A program made the position numbers and the translations under genes. Positions 34,870-42,723 of a DNA stretch of 64,000 nt are shown piece after piece; positions within the stretch are counted from its first letter, which is position 1, and the number at the start of each line of letters is the position of its first letter. Below the pieces are notes generated by a model. The model had not been told where the DNA came from, made no database searches, and saw nothing but the letters and a program-made list of their open reading frames with translations. The stretch comes from Flagellimonas zhangzhouensis (GTDB lineage Bacteria > Bacteroidota > Bacteroidia > Flavobacteriales > Flavobacteriaceae): positions 1,426,001 through 1,490,000 of the forward strand of contig NZ_FNKI01000001.1 in assembly GCF_900102925.1 (NCBI RefSeq), read 5' to 3'.

Positions 34870-35859
34870 ATGAAGTGGTTCGCTAAATACTTTAAAATCC
34901 CGTCTTTTCTTGGCCTTTTATTGCTAATGATTTTAATGTTGGGGGCTTGTAATGAAGAAAATAAAATAGAGGAAGAGATTTCGAAAGTTCCAATCGACTT
35001 AAAGATCTCCCGTTTTGATCGTGAGTTTGCTACTGCAGATGCAAATGACATTCCCACATTAAAACATAAATTCCCCTATTTGTTTCCAGCGCAGTTTTCG
35101 GATAGTGTTTGGGTGGCAAAGCTAACCGATACATTACAGGTAGAATTGTTTGAAGAAGTGGACAAGACTTTTGGAGATTTTAAGAATGAGTCCGAAGATT
35201 TAGAATCCCTTTTTCAACACATTAAATATTATTACCCGAATACTCCAATTCCTCATGTGGTTACCTTGACTTCAGATGTTAGGTATGACGACCGTATAAT
35301 TTTGGCGGATACCTTATTGCTGATTGGATTGGACAATTATTTAGGTGCTGACCACTATTTTTATGAAGGAATTCAAAAATATATCGCTGCTTCGTTGGAC
35401 AAATCATTTTTGGTCTCCGATGTGGCCAGTGCCTATTCGAAAAAAGTCTTGAGCTACCCTAGAAATCGGACTTTGTTATCGCGAATGGTGTATTATGGGA
35501 AAGAACTGTATCTTAAAGATAAATTGATTCCATTCAATACCGATGCCCAAAAAATCGGGTATTCTCAAGAGCAAATGGATTGGGCTACAGAAAACGAAGA
35601 GCAGATCTGGAAATATTTTGTGGAGCGCGAATTGCTTTACAGTACCGACAACGGATTGGATAGGAAATTTTTGGACCCTGCTCCATTTTCAAAATTTGGA
35701 TTGGAACTGGACAATGAGTCACCACCTCGATTGGGAAGATATATGGGATGGCAAATTGTTAGGGCCTTTATGGAAAAGAATGATGTGGGCTTACAGCAGT
35801 TGATGGAGATGCCTGCAGATGAAATATTAAAGAAATCGAATTACAAACCTAAAAGATAA
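34870..35859 (+). CDS. gldB: Gliding motility lipoprotein GldB
   Basis: From ATG 34870 it has 329 residues with a lipoprotein signal (short cationic start MKWFAKYFKIP, hydrophobic stretch, lipobox LGAC). GldB is needed for gliding and SprB adhesin movement in Flavobacterium and is found with gldC. The family feature IDLKISRFDREF follows the Cys. The frame opens at 34777, overlapping nadE, but the upstream region does not give a signal peptide. gldC follows after 1 nt. Confidence 0.9.
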   Translation: MKWFAKYFKIPSFLGLLLLMILMLGACNEENKIEEEISKVPIDLKISRFDREFATADANDIPTLKHKFPYLFPAQFSDSVWVAKLTDTLQVELFEEVDKTFGDFKNESEDLESLFQHIKYYYPNTPIPHVVTLTSDVRYDDRIILADTLLLIGLDNYLGADHYFYEGIQKYIAASLDKSFLVSDVASAYSKKVLSYPRNRTLLSRMVYYGKELYLKDKLIPFNTDAQKIGYSQEQMDWATENEEQIWKYFVERELLYSTDNGLDRKFLDPAPFSKFGLELDNESPPRLGRYMGWQIVRAFMEKNDVGLQQLMEMPADEILKKSNYKPKR

Positions 35860-35860
35860 G

Positions 35861-36196
35861 ATGGCAGTAGTACATACTTCAGAAATAAAATTAACAGTAG
35901 GGTTGGATGAAAATCGCGTACCCGAAGAATTAAAATGGTCGGCACAAGACGGTGGATTAAACGAAGAGGAAGCTAAAGCCATGTTGCTATCCGTTTGGGA
36001 CAGTAAAAACCAAGAGTCTTTGAAAATTGACCTTTGGACCAAAGATATGCCCGTGGATGAGATGAAAGTATTTTTTCACCAAACCTTGGTGACCATGGCC
36101 GACACTTTTTTTAAAGCCACCCAAGACGAAAAGATGACCGCAACCATGAAGGATTTTTGTGATTACTTCGCAGAGAAACTGGAGTTGAAGAAATAA
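35861..36196 (+). CDS. gldC: Gliding motility protein GldC
   Basis: A 111-residue cytosolic protein that is normally found directly after gldB. It begins MAVVHTSEIKLTVGLDENRVPEE and has no motif beyond the family. GldC mutants of Flavobacterium glide poorly, so it is an accessory gliding protein. ATG follows the gldB stop by one base. A terminator with a 12-bp stem ends the unit. Confidence 0.9.
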   Translation: MAVVHTSEIKLTVGLDENRVPEELKWSAQDGGLNEEEAKAMLLSVWDSKNQESLKIDLWTKDMPVDEMKVFFHQTLVTMADTFFKATQDEKMTATMKDFCDYFAEKLELKK

Positions 36197-36215
36197 TAGT
36201 TTGAAACTTTGTTTG

Positions 36216-36246
36216 AATCAAGCCCATTTAATGGGCTTGATTTATT
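36216..36246. terminator. Terminator after gldBC
   Basis: AATCAAGCCCAT (36216-36227) pairs perfectly with ATGGGCTTGATT (36231-36242), TTA loop, then T-rich sequence. It lies between convergent genes and may work both ways. Confidence 0.85.
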
Positions 36247-36714
36247 TTATCCTTTTCCGCCCCCCCCCCCCCTTAAATCCAGAGCATGGATTATATTTTC
36301 TTTTTTTGTGTTATGTAGGCTCATGTAAACCACGATTCCTCCGATAACGATGAGGTAAAGTAAGTTTTGTGTCAAAACAAAGATTGCGGCACAGATAAGT
36401 GCAGGCATTTCCAGAAATACCATTTTTAGTAAAAAGGCAGCTTGAAATTTTTCAAGCTTTTGAGTTAGAGAAGCATTAGGTGGTATTGCTAAAAGATATT
36501 TTTTAAAGAGTTGATCACTCAAATAAAATCCAAGTAGAATTGCTGAGATAGCAAATAACATAAGTAAGTCCCAAGCATCAAAAATCAATAGGTAAGGGTT
36601 GTCGGCTGTTTGATATACAACCAACCCAACTATTATTGGACTTGCCATAATCGCCTTATGAATCAAATTGATTCTTTTTAAGAATCCAGAAATTGCGGTT
36701 TTACTTTCATCCAT
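36247..36714 (-). CDS. Small multi-pass membrane protein with a G13 tract at its 3' end
   Basis: A 155-residue protein with about four hydrophobic segments (about 25-35, 48-64, 103-117, 119-133), family not recognised. Its last codons lie in a run of 13 G (minus strand, 36260-36272), giving the tail RGGGGGKG. One more G would give a tail with RGGGGRKRIK, one fewer a tail of RGGGAEKDKINQAH. The tract makes length changes by slippage likely, and a sequencing error is possible. Confidence 0.7.
   Translation of the reverse strand: MDESKTAISGFLKRINLIHKAIMASPIIVGLVVYQTADNPYLLIFDAWDLLMLFAISAILLGFYLSDQLFKKYLLAIPPNASLTQKLEKFQAAFLLKMVFLEMPALICAAIFVLTQNLLYLIVIGGIVVYMSLHNTKKENIIHALDLRGGGGGKG
36260..36272 (-). 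repeat. Homopolymer of 13 G in coding sequence
   Basis: Thirteen C on the plus strand are thirteen G in the gene on the minus strand. This is the longest homopolymer of G/C in the window and sits in the last codons of the 36247 gene. Confidence 0.9.
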
Positions 36715-36814
36715 TTGATTAAGTTTTGATCAAAATAAGGAAAGGTGAAGCAGTAATAGGAACTCAAATTGACGGATGCCTAATTTCAATTGATGGATTT
36801 AGGTTTGTTCATGT

Positions 36815-37471
36815 TTAATCTCCAGCAACGAGCATATTGATCATCCAGCCATTTTCACTTTTATACAATCCCAATCGATAACCTATTGGGGAAACCAAAA
36901 ACTTATTGTAAGCGTATCCAGTAAGTTGCCCATCAATGGTGCTTATCTTTGTCCATTCACTTTTATCTTCACTGTTTAGGTGAGCTATTTTTACAATTTG
37001 GTAGCTCAATTGTCCCAATACTTTTGAATCTGAAACGCTTGGTTGATCTCTGACATTTACATTGGTTCCAAAAACCACATAATGCTCAAAAGCATCGTAT
37101 TGTTCGGGCCAATCCGTAAAAGTATAGGGTAGGTAATAATAATCAGGTTCCTTTTCAGCATCAAATGTTGGACCTCCTATTAAAAGGATGTTTTCCATGA
37201 CTGTCCAAAAGTTGGAGAAGTCCCTATCAAAATTCCAATATTCTTTAAATTCTTCAACTCCACCATCACCACCAAAACTATTGAGTATGCTGGGGTAAAT
37301 ATGTTCCAAAATAAAATTCTTGTCCTTTTTGCCCACTGCCAAGGTGAGTTCCGTTAAAAATTTTGAAAGTGAATGATCGGTAATATTTGGATTGGGTGGG
37401 TATAAGGTTTCTTGCGCTGAAAGTTGAAAAGAGAAAAGAAATAAGCAAAAAAGAAAAATGGTACGTTGCAT
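36815..37471 (-). CDS. Exported SH3-domain protein
   Basis: A 218-residue protein with a signal peptide (MQRTIFLFCLFLFSFQLSAQ). The centre (about 130-195) looks like a bacterial SH3 domain: GTNVNVRDQPSVSDSKVLGQL, with the usual N-V-R-x-x-P pattern. The N-terminal half has a FGGDGGVEEFKEYW segment of unknown role. A function in cell wall or peptide binding is possible. No partner gene is nearby. Confidence 0.75.
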   Translation of the reverse strand: MQRTIFLFCLFLFSFQLSAQETLYPPNPNITDHSLSKFLTELTLAVGKKDKNFILEHIYPSILNSFGGDGGVEEFKEYWNFDRDFSNFWTVMENILLIGGPTFDAEKEPDYYYLPYTFTDWPEQYDAFEHYVVFGTNVNVRDQPSVSDSKVLGQLSYQIVKIAHLNSEDKSEWTKISTIDGQLTGYAYNKFLVSPIGYRLGLYKSENGWMINMLVAGD

Positions 37472-37514
37472 TTCGGTTGGTTTTATGGGAAACTAAAATA
37501 CCATTAATCATAAA

Positions 37515-37538
37515 AAAAGCCTCAAAATAGAGGCTTTT
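37515..37538. terminator. Terminator between the pirin and SH3 genes
   Basis: AAAAGCCTC and GAGGCTTTT form a 9-bp stem with an AAAATA loop. It lies 10 nt after the pirin gene stop on the minus strand. Confidence 0.8.
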
Positions 37539-37547
37539 CAATATAAA

Positions 37548-38276
37548 TTACCCACCAATTCGGGGTAAAGCCATGGGAACTTCCATGAGTAAAACCCGAC
37601 TGTTGGTCAAAGATTTAAAATCGAAACTGTCGGTTTCCCAAAGACCAAACCCATCTCGTTTTTCCAATTTTTGACCGTTGATTTCCACTTCGCCATCCAA
37701 AATAAAGGCATAAACACCATTGCCTTCTTTTTTAAGGGTGTAAGTGTCAGTAGCTTCTGCATCAAATTTTCCTAAATGAAACCAAGCATCTTGGTGCACC
37801 CAAACGCCATCATCATCAGCATTTGGCGACAACACTTGATAAAAGGTATTGGCCTTTTCAATTTCCCGAATGGAAATTTGATCGTATCTAGGCTCTACGT
37901 TTCTTTCTTTAGGGAACACCCAGATTTGAAGAAACTTTACTTCCTTATCACTGTTTTTGTTGTATTCACTGTGATAAATTCCAGTACCAGCACTCATCAC
38001 TTGAACATCACCTTCTTTAATTACTGTGGTGTTGCCCATACTATCCTTATGTTCCAAATCACCCTCCAAAGGAATGGAGATAATTTCCATATTATCGTGA
38101 GGGTGGGTACCAAAACCTTGCCCAGGGGCGACTTGGTCATCATTTAAAACGCGAAGTACCCCAAAATGCATTCGATTAGGGTCGTGATACCCTGCAAAAC
38201 TAAATGTATGGTGCGAATTCAGCCATCCGTGGTTGGCATGGCCTCTTGTATTTGATTTGTGTAATACCGTTTTCAT
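37548..38276 (-). CDS. Pirin family protein
   Basis: A 242-residue bicupin. The first cupin has the iron-binding cluster GTHPHDNMEIISI and HSEYN; the second cupin is degenerate. Such bacterial pirins (YhhW-like) may have quercetin 2,3-dioxygenase activity; the physiological role is unknown. An AraC-type regulator is encoded 90 nt upstream on the same strand. Confidence 0.9.
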   Translation of the reverse strand: MKTVLHKSNTRGHANHGWLNSHHTFSFAGYHDPNRMHFGVLRVLNDDQVAPGQGFGTHPHDNMEIISIPLEGDLEHKDSMGNTTVIKEGDVQVMSAGTGIYHSEYNKNSDKEVKFLQIWVFPKERNVEPRYDQISIREIEKANTFYQVLSPNADDDGVWVHQDAWFHLGKFDAEATDTYTLKKEGNGVYAFILDGEVEINGQKLEKRDGFGLWETDSFDFKSLTNSRVLLMEVPMALPRIGG

Positions 38277-38366
38277 AATCGTCCTTTTTTATGTTGATAC
38301 AAAGTTCGATATACCTTTAAGTTTGAACGGTATGAAAAAACGGGAACCCCTTATGAAAATCCGATA

Positions 38367-39233
38367 TTAGGCAGAAGCCTTAAATGAGCTAGGTGATTTT
38401 CCTGTGCAGGACTTGAAAAAAGCACTAAAGTTGGCAGGCTCTGAAAATCCCAATTGAAAAGCAATTTCCTTATTGGATAGATCGGAGAAATAAAGCAAAC
38501 GCTTTGCTGCTATGGTCAATCTACTTTGGATATGTTCCTTGGCTGTTTTTCCAGTTAAGGATTTTACCACTCGGTTGAGGTGGTCAGGGGTAATGCTCAA
38601 TGCTTCGGCATACGATGAGGTGTGGTGCCATTCCGAATAGTGTTGGTTCACCAATTGTTTAAAGTTTCGCACCAATGAACCTCCCGATTCCATGGTCTGC
38701 GCGTCCAATTCATTCAAAGAGCAAAGATTGTGCGAACCAATCAATAACAATTTGAGCAAAGCGCCAATGGCCTCTAATTTGTAGGGCGCATTGCCATTAT
38801 AAAAACGAATCATTTCTTCTGCATAGGAAGAAAAACGATCCATCTCACTTTGGTCCACCTTTAAAGGTAAGGTGTTGGCAAAATCGTTAAAGAGGTTGAT
38901 ATCCTCAATAAATTCCACAGGAATATTGTTGAGTACTAAAAATTGGGTGGAGAAAACAATAGCATACCCCAACGTGGGTTTGTCTTCGGTGAGTTGATGC
39001 ACTTGCCCTGGACTTATAAAATATACCTGATTTTTTTCAAGAGTGTGTTGATTGAAATCGATAATGTGTTGTCCTTCACCATCCAAAACCAGTAAAATGG
39101 TATAATAATCATGCCGATGGGGTTCGTCGGGTTTTCCTCCTCGTTTAGCATAGATGTCCTCCATCCGAGAAATTCCAAAACTGAGGGAATCATCGGTCTT
39201 GTTAACATTGTGATAGGTCTTAAAAACATCCAT
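38367..39233 (-). CDS. AraC family transcriptional regulator
   Basis: A 288-residue regulator with an N-terminal cupin/AraC-binding domain (about 30-100: HRHDYYTILLVLDGEG) and a C-terminal double helix-turn-helix (about 190-285; LSNKEIAFQLGFSEPANFSAFFKS). It lies directly upstream of the pirin gene in the same direction and could control it, but no operator is evident. The ligand is unknown. Confidence 0.9.
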   Translation of the reverse strand: MDVFKTYHNVNKTDDSLSFGISRMEDIYAKRGGKPDEPHRHDYYTILLVLDGEGQHIIDFNQHTLEKNQVYFISPGQVHQLTEDKPTLGYAIVFSTQFLVLNNIPVEFIEDINLFNDFANTLPLKVDQSEMDRFSSYAEEMIRFYNGNAPYKLEAIGALLKLLLIGSHNLCSLNELDAQTMESGGSLVRNFKQLVNQHYSEWHHTSSYAEALSITPDHLNRVVKSLTGKTAKEHIQSRLTIAAKRLLYFSDLSNKEIAFQLGFSEPANFSAFFKSCTGKSPSSFKASA

Positions 39234-39306
39234 GCTTCGGTACTTGTGTGAAAAGTACTGAATTTAAAACTGAATGAAAATAGGCAAAGTGGAAGAAAGT
39301 GGAGTT

Positions 39307-39918
39307 TTACTGATTCTTAAAAAACTCTTGATTGATGTCCTCAATAAATCCTAAAAGTTCCTCGCGTCCCATTCGATTGGACGATGAGGTGATAAAATGT
39401 GTAGGGGCTTCTTCCCAAACGCCATCCAGAAGTTTTTGCAAATAGTTATTGGCGTATTTTTCTATGGCGGCAGGTTTCAACTTATCTGCCTTAGTGAAAA
39501 TAATAGCAAATGGAATTTGATTGGTGCCCAACCACTCCATAAATTCCAAATCCACAGGTTGTGGGTCGTGGCGAATATCCACCAAAACAAAACCACAGAC
39601 CAATTGCTTCCTTTTCTGAAAATACTCGGTAATGTACTTCTGAAAGGTCTTTTTGTCTTTTTTGGAAACTCGGGCATAACCATAACCAGGTAAATCGACC
39701 AAAAACCAATTGTTATTAATCTTAAAATGGTTGATGAGCTGCGTTTTCCCAGGTCTGCCAGAGGTTTTGGCCAACCCTTTGCGCTCCATGAGCATATTGA
39801 TCAAGGAAGATTTTCCCACGTTAGACCTACCAATAAAAGCGTATTCAGGTAGAGGCTCGTTGGGACATTTGGCAACATTGGAGTTGCTCATTACAAAATC
39901 TGCCGAAGTAATTTTCAT
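39307..39918 (-). CDS. engB: Ribosome biogenesis GTP-binding protein YsxC/EngB
   Basis: A 203-residue GTPase for large subunit assembly. Walker A GRSNVGKS (30-37), G3 DLPGYGYA, G4 TKADK, all in the normal order. The N-terminal FVMSNSNVAKCPN stretch is short as expected. The start, ATG 39918, lies 3 nt after the stop of the upstream hydrolase gene on the same strand, so they may be cotranscribed. Confidence 0.94.
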   Translation of the reverse strand: MKITSADFVMSNSNVAKCPNEPLPEYAFIGRSNVGKSSLINMLMERKGLAKTSGRPGKTQLINHFKINNNWFLVDLPGYGYARVSKKDKKTFQKYITEYFQKRKQLVCGFVLVDIRHDPQPVDLEFMEWLGTNQIPFAIIFTKADKLKPAAIEKYANNYLQKLLDGVWEEAPTHFITSSSNRMGREELLGFIEDINQEFFKNQ

Positions 39919-39920
39919 GT

Positions 39921-40688
39921 TTAGAAGTTACGCTTTTCCAGCCACGCTTCAAGAATGCGGTTAAAATCTTCTGGGTGCTCCATCATTGGGGCATGACCAC
40001 ATTTTTCAATCCAGTACAAATCCGAGTCTGGCAACAATTCATGGAATTCCTTGGCCACGTTCGGTGGAGTAACTGTATCATTCTCTCCCCAAATAATACA
40101 AGTTGGGGTTTTCATATGCGGTAAATCCTTGGACATATTATGCCGAATCGCACTTTTGGCAATGGCCAATGTCTTTACCAATTTTATTCTATCGTTTACG
40201 GTTGCAAAAACCTCGTCCACGATTTCTTTGGTGGCCACTTCTGGATCGTAGAACACATCTTGGGCTTTCTTTTTAATGAACTCGTAATCGCCACGCTTGG
40301 GGTAACCATCACCCATAGCACTTTCGTACAAACCAGAGCTTCCAGTAATCACCAAGGCCTTAACCATTTTAGGGTACAGTTTGGTGTGTAAAAGTCCAAT
40401 GTGTCCACCAAGGGAGTTCCCCAAGAGAATCACATCTTTCAATCCTTTGTATTCAATAAATTCTTCCAAAAACTTGGCAAAGTGTTTTACCGTGGTTTTT
40501 AAAAGTGGCATATCGTAAATGGGCAGTTCGGGAATCAGCACCTTATACCCTTTGGATGGGAAATACTCGGACACACCTTGGAAGTTGCTCAAACCTCCCA
40601 TCAGTCCGTGCAATATGATCATCGGGGTTCCTTCCCCCATCTCAATGTATCTATATTTTCCGTCCTCAATTAAATGCTCTTCCATCAA
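39921..40688 (-). CDS. Alpha/beta hydrolase
   Basis: A 255-residue hydrolase: oxyanion loop near LHGLMGG, nucleophile Ser in LLGNSLGGHIG, acid in WGENDTVTP and His in KCGHAPMMEHP. No signal peptide. The family covers many esterases and C-C hydrolases, so no substrate can be named. The engB gene follows after 2 nt. A -7 element (minus-strand TATATTTG at 40712-40719) precedes it. Confidence 0.87.
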   Translation of the reverse strand: MMEEHLIEDGKYRYIEMGEGTPMIILHGLMGGLSNFQGVSEYFPSKGYKVLIPELPIYDMPLLKTTVKHFAKFLEEFIEYKGLKDVILLGNSLGGHIGLLHTKLYPKMVKALVITGSSGLYESAMGDGYPKRGDYEFIKKKAQDVFYDPEVATKEIVDEVFATVNDRIKLVKTLAIAKSAIRHNMSKDLPHMKTPTCIIWGENDTVTPPNVAKEFHELLPDSDLYWIEKCGHAPMMEHPEDFNRILEAWLEKRNF

Positions 40689-40711
40689 AAGTTAGTTGGT
40701 AGTGAGAGCGG

Positions 40712-40719
40712 CAAATATA
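40712..40719 (-). promoter_or_regulatory. Bacteroidota -7 element for the hydrolase-engB pair
   Basis: The minus strand reads TATATTTG, a full TAnnTTTG match, 24 nt before the start codon. Confidence 0.6.
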
Positions 40720-40856
40720 GGTAATTCATATCACAAAGAATTTAGGTTTTTGGCTAAACGGCAAGAAGATTTTGGCTAAATGAACTTTTTGATCCACAAA
40801 TCTTCAATTCCCAAACCCGAAGTTTTGCTGTTAAATCTCTTGGATTTTTTTAAAAA

Positions 40857-40904
40857 GTGGGGAATTTATTAACAAATGTGGGGGTAAGTGGAGAAATGTG
40901 GAAA
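40857..40904 (+). promoter_or_regulatory. MraZ-box operator of the division cluster
   Basis: GTGGGGA (40857), GTGGGGG (40878), GTGGAGA (40888) and GTGGAAA (40898) are GTGG repeats; the last three are exactly 10 nt apart and the first is 21 nt before. This direct-repeat layout is the known MraZ DNA-binding site. It lies directly upstream of the -7 element, where bound MraZ would block the polymerase. Confidence 0.8.
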
Positions 40905-40913
40905 TAAAATCTA

Positions 40914-40921
40914 TATATTTG
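40914..40921 (+). promoter_or_regulatory. -7 element of the mraZ promoter
   Basis: TATATTTG fully matches TAnnTTTG, 10 nt after the last MraZ-box repeat. Transcription would begin near 40928, about 23 nt before the GTG start of mraZ. Confidence 0.7.
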
Positions 40922-40950
40922 AGTTGTATTAAGTAACCAATTGATTCCTA

Positions 40951-41406
40951 GTGACCCATATCATCGGACAACATGATTGTAAAGCTGACACTAAAGGGAG
41001 GGTGCTATTGCCCATCTCTTTAAAGAATCAGCTTTTGCCTGTTTTAAAGGATGGGTTCGTGATCAAGCGGTCTGTTTTTCAGCAATGTCTGGAGTTGTAT
41101 CCCAAGCAAGAATTTGATGTGCTCATGCAAAAAGTCATGAAGAAAAGTAAAATCAACCGAAAGTACGATGCTTTCGTGAGAAACTTTGTGGCTGGAATGA
41201 AAGAAGTGGCCATTGATGGAGATTCGGGCAGATTGCAAATTCCAAAAAATCTGGTGGAATACGCCAATATTGAAAAGGAAGTTGTGCTCAATGCGGTTTT
41301 CGATAAAATCGAAATCTGGAACAAGGATATGTATGAAGAAGTCTTGGCTAAAGGAGAAGCAGATTATGCGGATTTAGCCGAAGAGATTTTTGCAGACGAT
41401 GAGTAG
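40951..41406 (+). CDS. mraZ: Transcriptional regulator MraZ
   Basis: A 151-residue member of the MraZ/AbrB fold, with two repeats of the DxKGRVLLP-type motif (ADTKGRVLLPISLKNQL and GDSGRLQIPKNL). It represses the division and cell wall cluster by binding the box at 40857. The start is GTG 40951. It overlaps the rsmH start by 8 nt, as usual in the cluster. Confidence 0.94.
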   Translation: MTHIIGQHDCKADTKGRVLLPISLKNQLLPVLKDGFVIKRSVFQQCLELYPKQEFDVLMQKVMKKSKINRKYDAFVRNFVAGMKEVAIDGDSGRLQIPKNLVEYANIEKEVVLNAVFDKIEIWNKDMYEEVLAKGEADYADLAEEIFADDE

Positions 41407-42301
41407 CGCATACCATAATCCAGTGCTGCTGCAAGAGTCGGTGGACGGATTAAATATAAAAAAGGATGGAGTGTACGTTGATGTCACCTTTGGTGGCGGA
41501 GGACATTCCAGAGAAATATTAAAAAGATTGGGTGAAGGCGGAAAATTGTTCGCGTTCGATCAAGATGAGGATGCCCTGCAGAATGCCATTGAAGATGAAA
41601 GGTTTCAATTGATCAACCAGAACTTTCGCTATCTCAAACAGTATTTAAAGTTCTATGGCATTCGGAAAGTTGATGGAATCTTGGCGGATTTTGGGGTGTC
41701 TTCCCATCAGTTCGATGAAGCCAAACGAGGCTTCTCCATTCGGTTCAATGCCGATTTGGACATGCGGATGAACCAAAGCAGTGAATTGTCGGCCTACGAG
41801 GTGGTCAATTCCTATTCCCAAGAAGATTTGGCGACAGTGCTTTTTCAATATGGCGAATTGCGTAATGCAAATGCCATGGCGAAAACCATTGTTGAGGCCA
41901 GATTGGAAAATCCCATTCAAACTACAGATGAGTTGAAAGAAGTCTTGAAAAGGTTTCTGCCCAAAATGAAAGAGAACAAGATTTTGGCGCAGATCTATCA
42001 AGCCATTCGCATCGAGGTCAACCAAGAAATCGAGGTGCTCAAGGAGTTTTTGCTTCAAGTGCCCGAGTTATTGAACGAAGGAGGAAGGTTGAGTATGATC
42101 AGTTACCACTCATTGGAAGATCGTTTGGCAAAACGATTTATCCGTGCTGGAAGTTTTGATGAGGAGCCTGAAAAGGATTTCTATGGGAACATAAATGTGC
42201 CCATGAAAAAAGTTGGAGGATTGATCGTGCCATCAAAAGAAGAAATAGCTCAGAACAATAGAGCCAGAAGTGCAAAACTCCGCATTGCGGAAAAAATATA
42301 A
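41399..42301 (+). CDS. rsmH: 16S rRNA (cytosine(1402)-N(4))-methyltransferase
   Basis: A 300-residue SAM methyltransferase (MraW). The SAM-binding motif is DVTFGGGGHSREIL and the later motif is MISYHSLEDRLAKRF. It starts MSSAYHNPVLLQESV at ATG 41399, within the mraZ end. After its stop, 104 nt of non-coding sequence with two palindromes precede ftsL. Confidence 0.96.
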   Translation: MSSAYHNPVLLQESVDGLNIKKDGVYVDVTFGGGGHSREILKRLGEGGKLFAFDQDEDALQNAIEDERFQLINQNFRYLKQYLKFYGIRKVDGILADFGVSSHQFDEAKRGFSIRFNADLDMRMNQSSELSAYEVVNSYSQEDLATVLFQYGELRNANAMAKTIVEARLENPIQTTDELKEVLKRFLPKMKENKILAQIYQAIRIEVNQEIEVLKEFLLQVPELLNEGGRLSMISYHSLEDRLAKRFIRAGSFDEEPEKDFYGNINVPMKKVGGLIVPSKEEIAQNNRARSAKLRIAEKI

Positions 42302-42304
42302 AAA

Positions 42305-42331
42305 TTCTCGAACGCTGAGCGTAGTCGAAGC
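42305..42331 (+). repeat. Palindromic repeat related to family A (rsmH-ftsL gap)
   Basis: TTCTCGAACGCTGAGCGTAG then TCGAAG: contains ACGCT/AGCGT arms and TCGA blocks like the family A core, but is a diverged form. It sits just after the rsmH stop. Confidence 0.6.
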
Positions 42332-42367
42332 TTAAGATAACAAGAGGTAGAAAGATGACTTGCAAAT

Positions 42368-42393
42368 AGATTCCCGCTTTCGCGGGAATGACA
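42368..42393 (+). repeat. Palindromic repeat (family B) in the rsmH-ftsL gap
   Basis: ATTCCCGC and GCGGGAAT (8-bp arms, TTTC loop) followed by GACA. This sequence type, often found scattered in bacterial genomes, would form a strong hairpin. It ends 12 nt before the ftsL ATG at 42406. Confidence 0.75.
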
Positions 42394-42405
42394 ATTGAAC
42401 ATGAA

Positions 42406-42723
42406 ATGAGAAAAGGATTACTGGACATATTAAAAGGTAAGTTTTTGGTGAGCGGAGATGCTCCCAAGAACTGGCTGTTTTTGTTGTTTGCCTCTTTTTT
42501 GGCTGCCATGATGATCTCCAGTAGCCATAATGCTGATAAAAAAGTGCTCGAAATCGCTGCCTTGAACGAAGAGGTGCGCATGTTAAAGAGTGAATTTTTT
42601 GAAGCGCGTTCCAGTGTTCAACAATTGAAATTGGAATCCACTTTACGCGAGAGCATGTTGGCCCAAGGGTTGGTGCCATCACAAAATCCACCAAAAAAAA
42701 TTAGGGTAAAATCTGAAGACTAA
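42406..42723 (+). CDS. ftsL: FtsL-like cell division protein
   Basis: A 105-residue protein with a short cytoplasmic N-terminus, one TM segment (about 24-40) and a periplasmic coiled coil (about 45-85; VLEIAALNEEVRMLKSEFF). In Bacteroidota this gene sits between rsmH and ftsI in place of classical FtsL, to hold FtsQ/FtsB-type partners. ATG 42406 is taken; an ATG at 42388 is in frame but lies inside the palindromic repeat. Overlaps ftsI by one base. Confidence 0.85.
   Translation: MRKGLLDILKGKFLVSGDAPKNWLFLLFASFLAAMMISSSHNADKKVLEIAALNEEVRMLKSEFFEARSSVQQLKLESTLRESMLAQGLVPSQNPPKKIRVKSED

Noticed and set aside
42388-42405. ATG 42388 as ftsL start
   Set aside because: It lies in the end of a palindromic repeat and adds MTIEHE before the family-like start MRKGLLDILKGKF.
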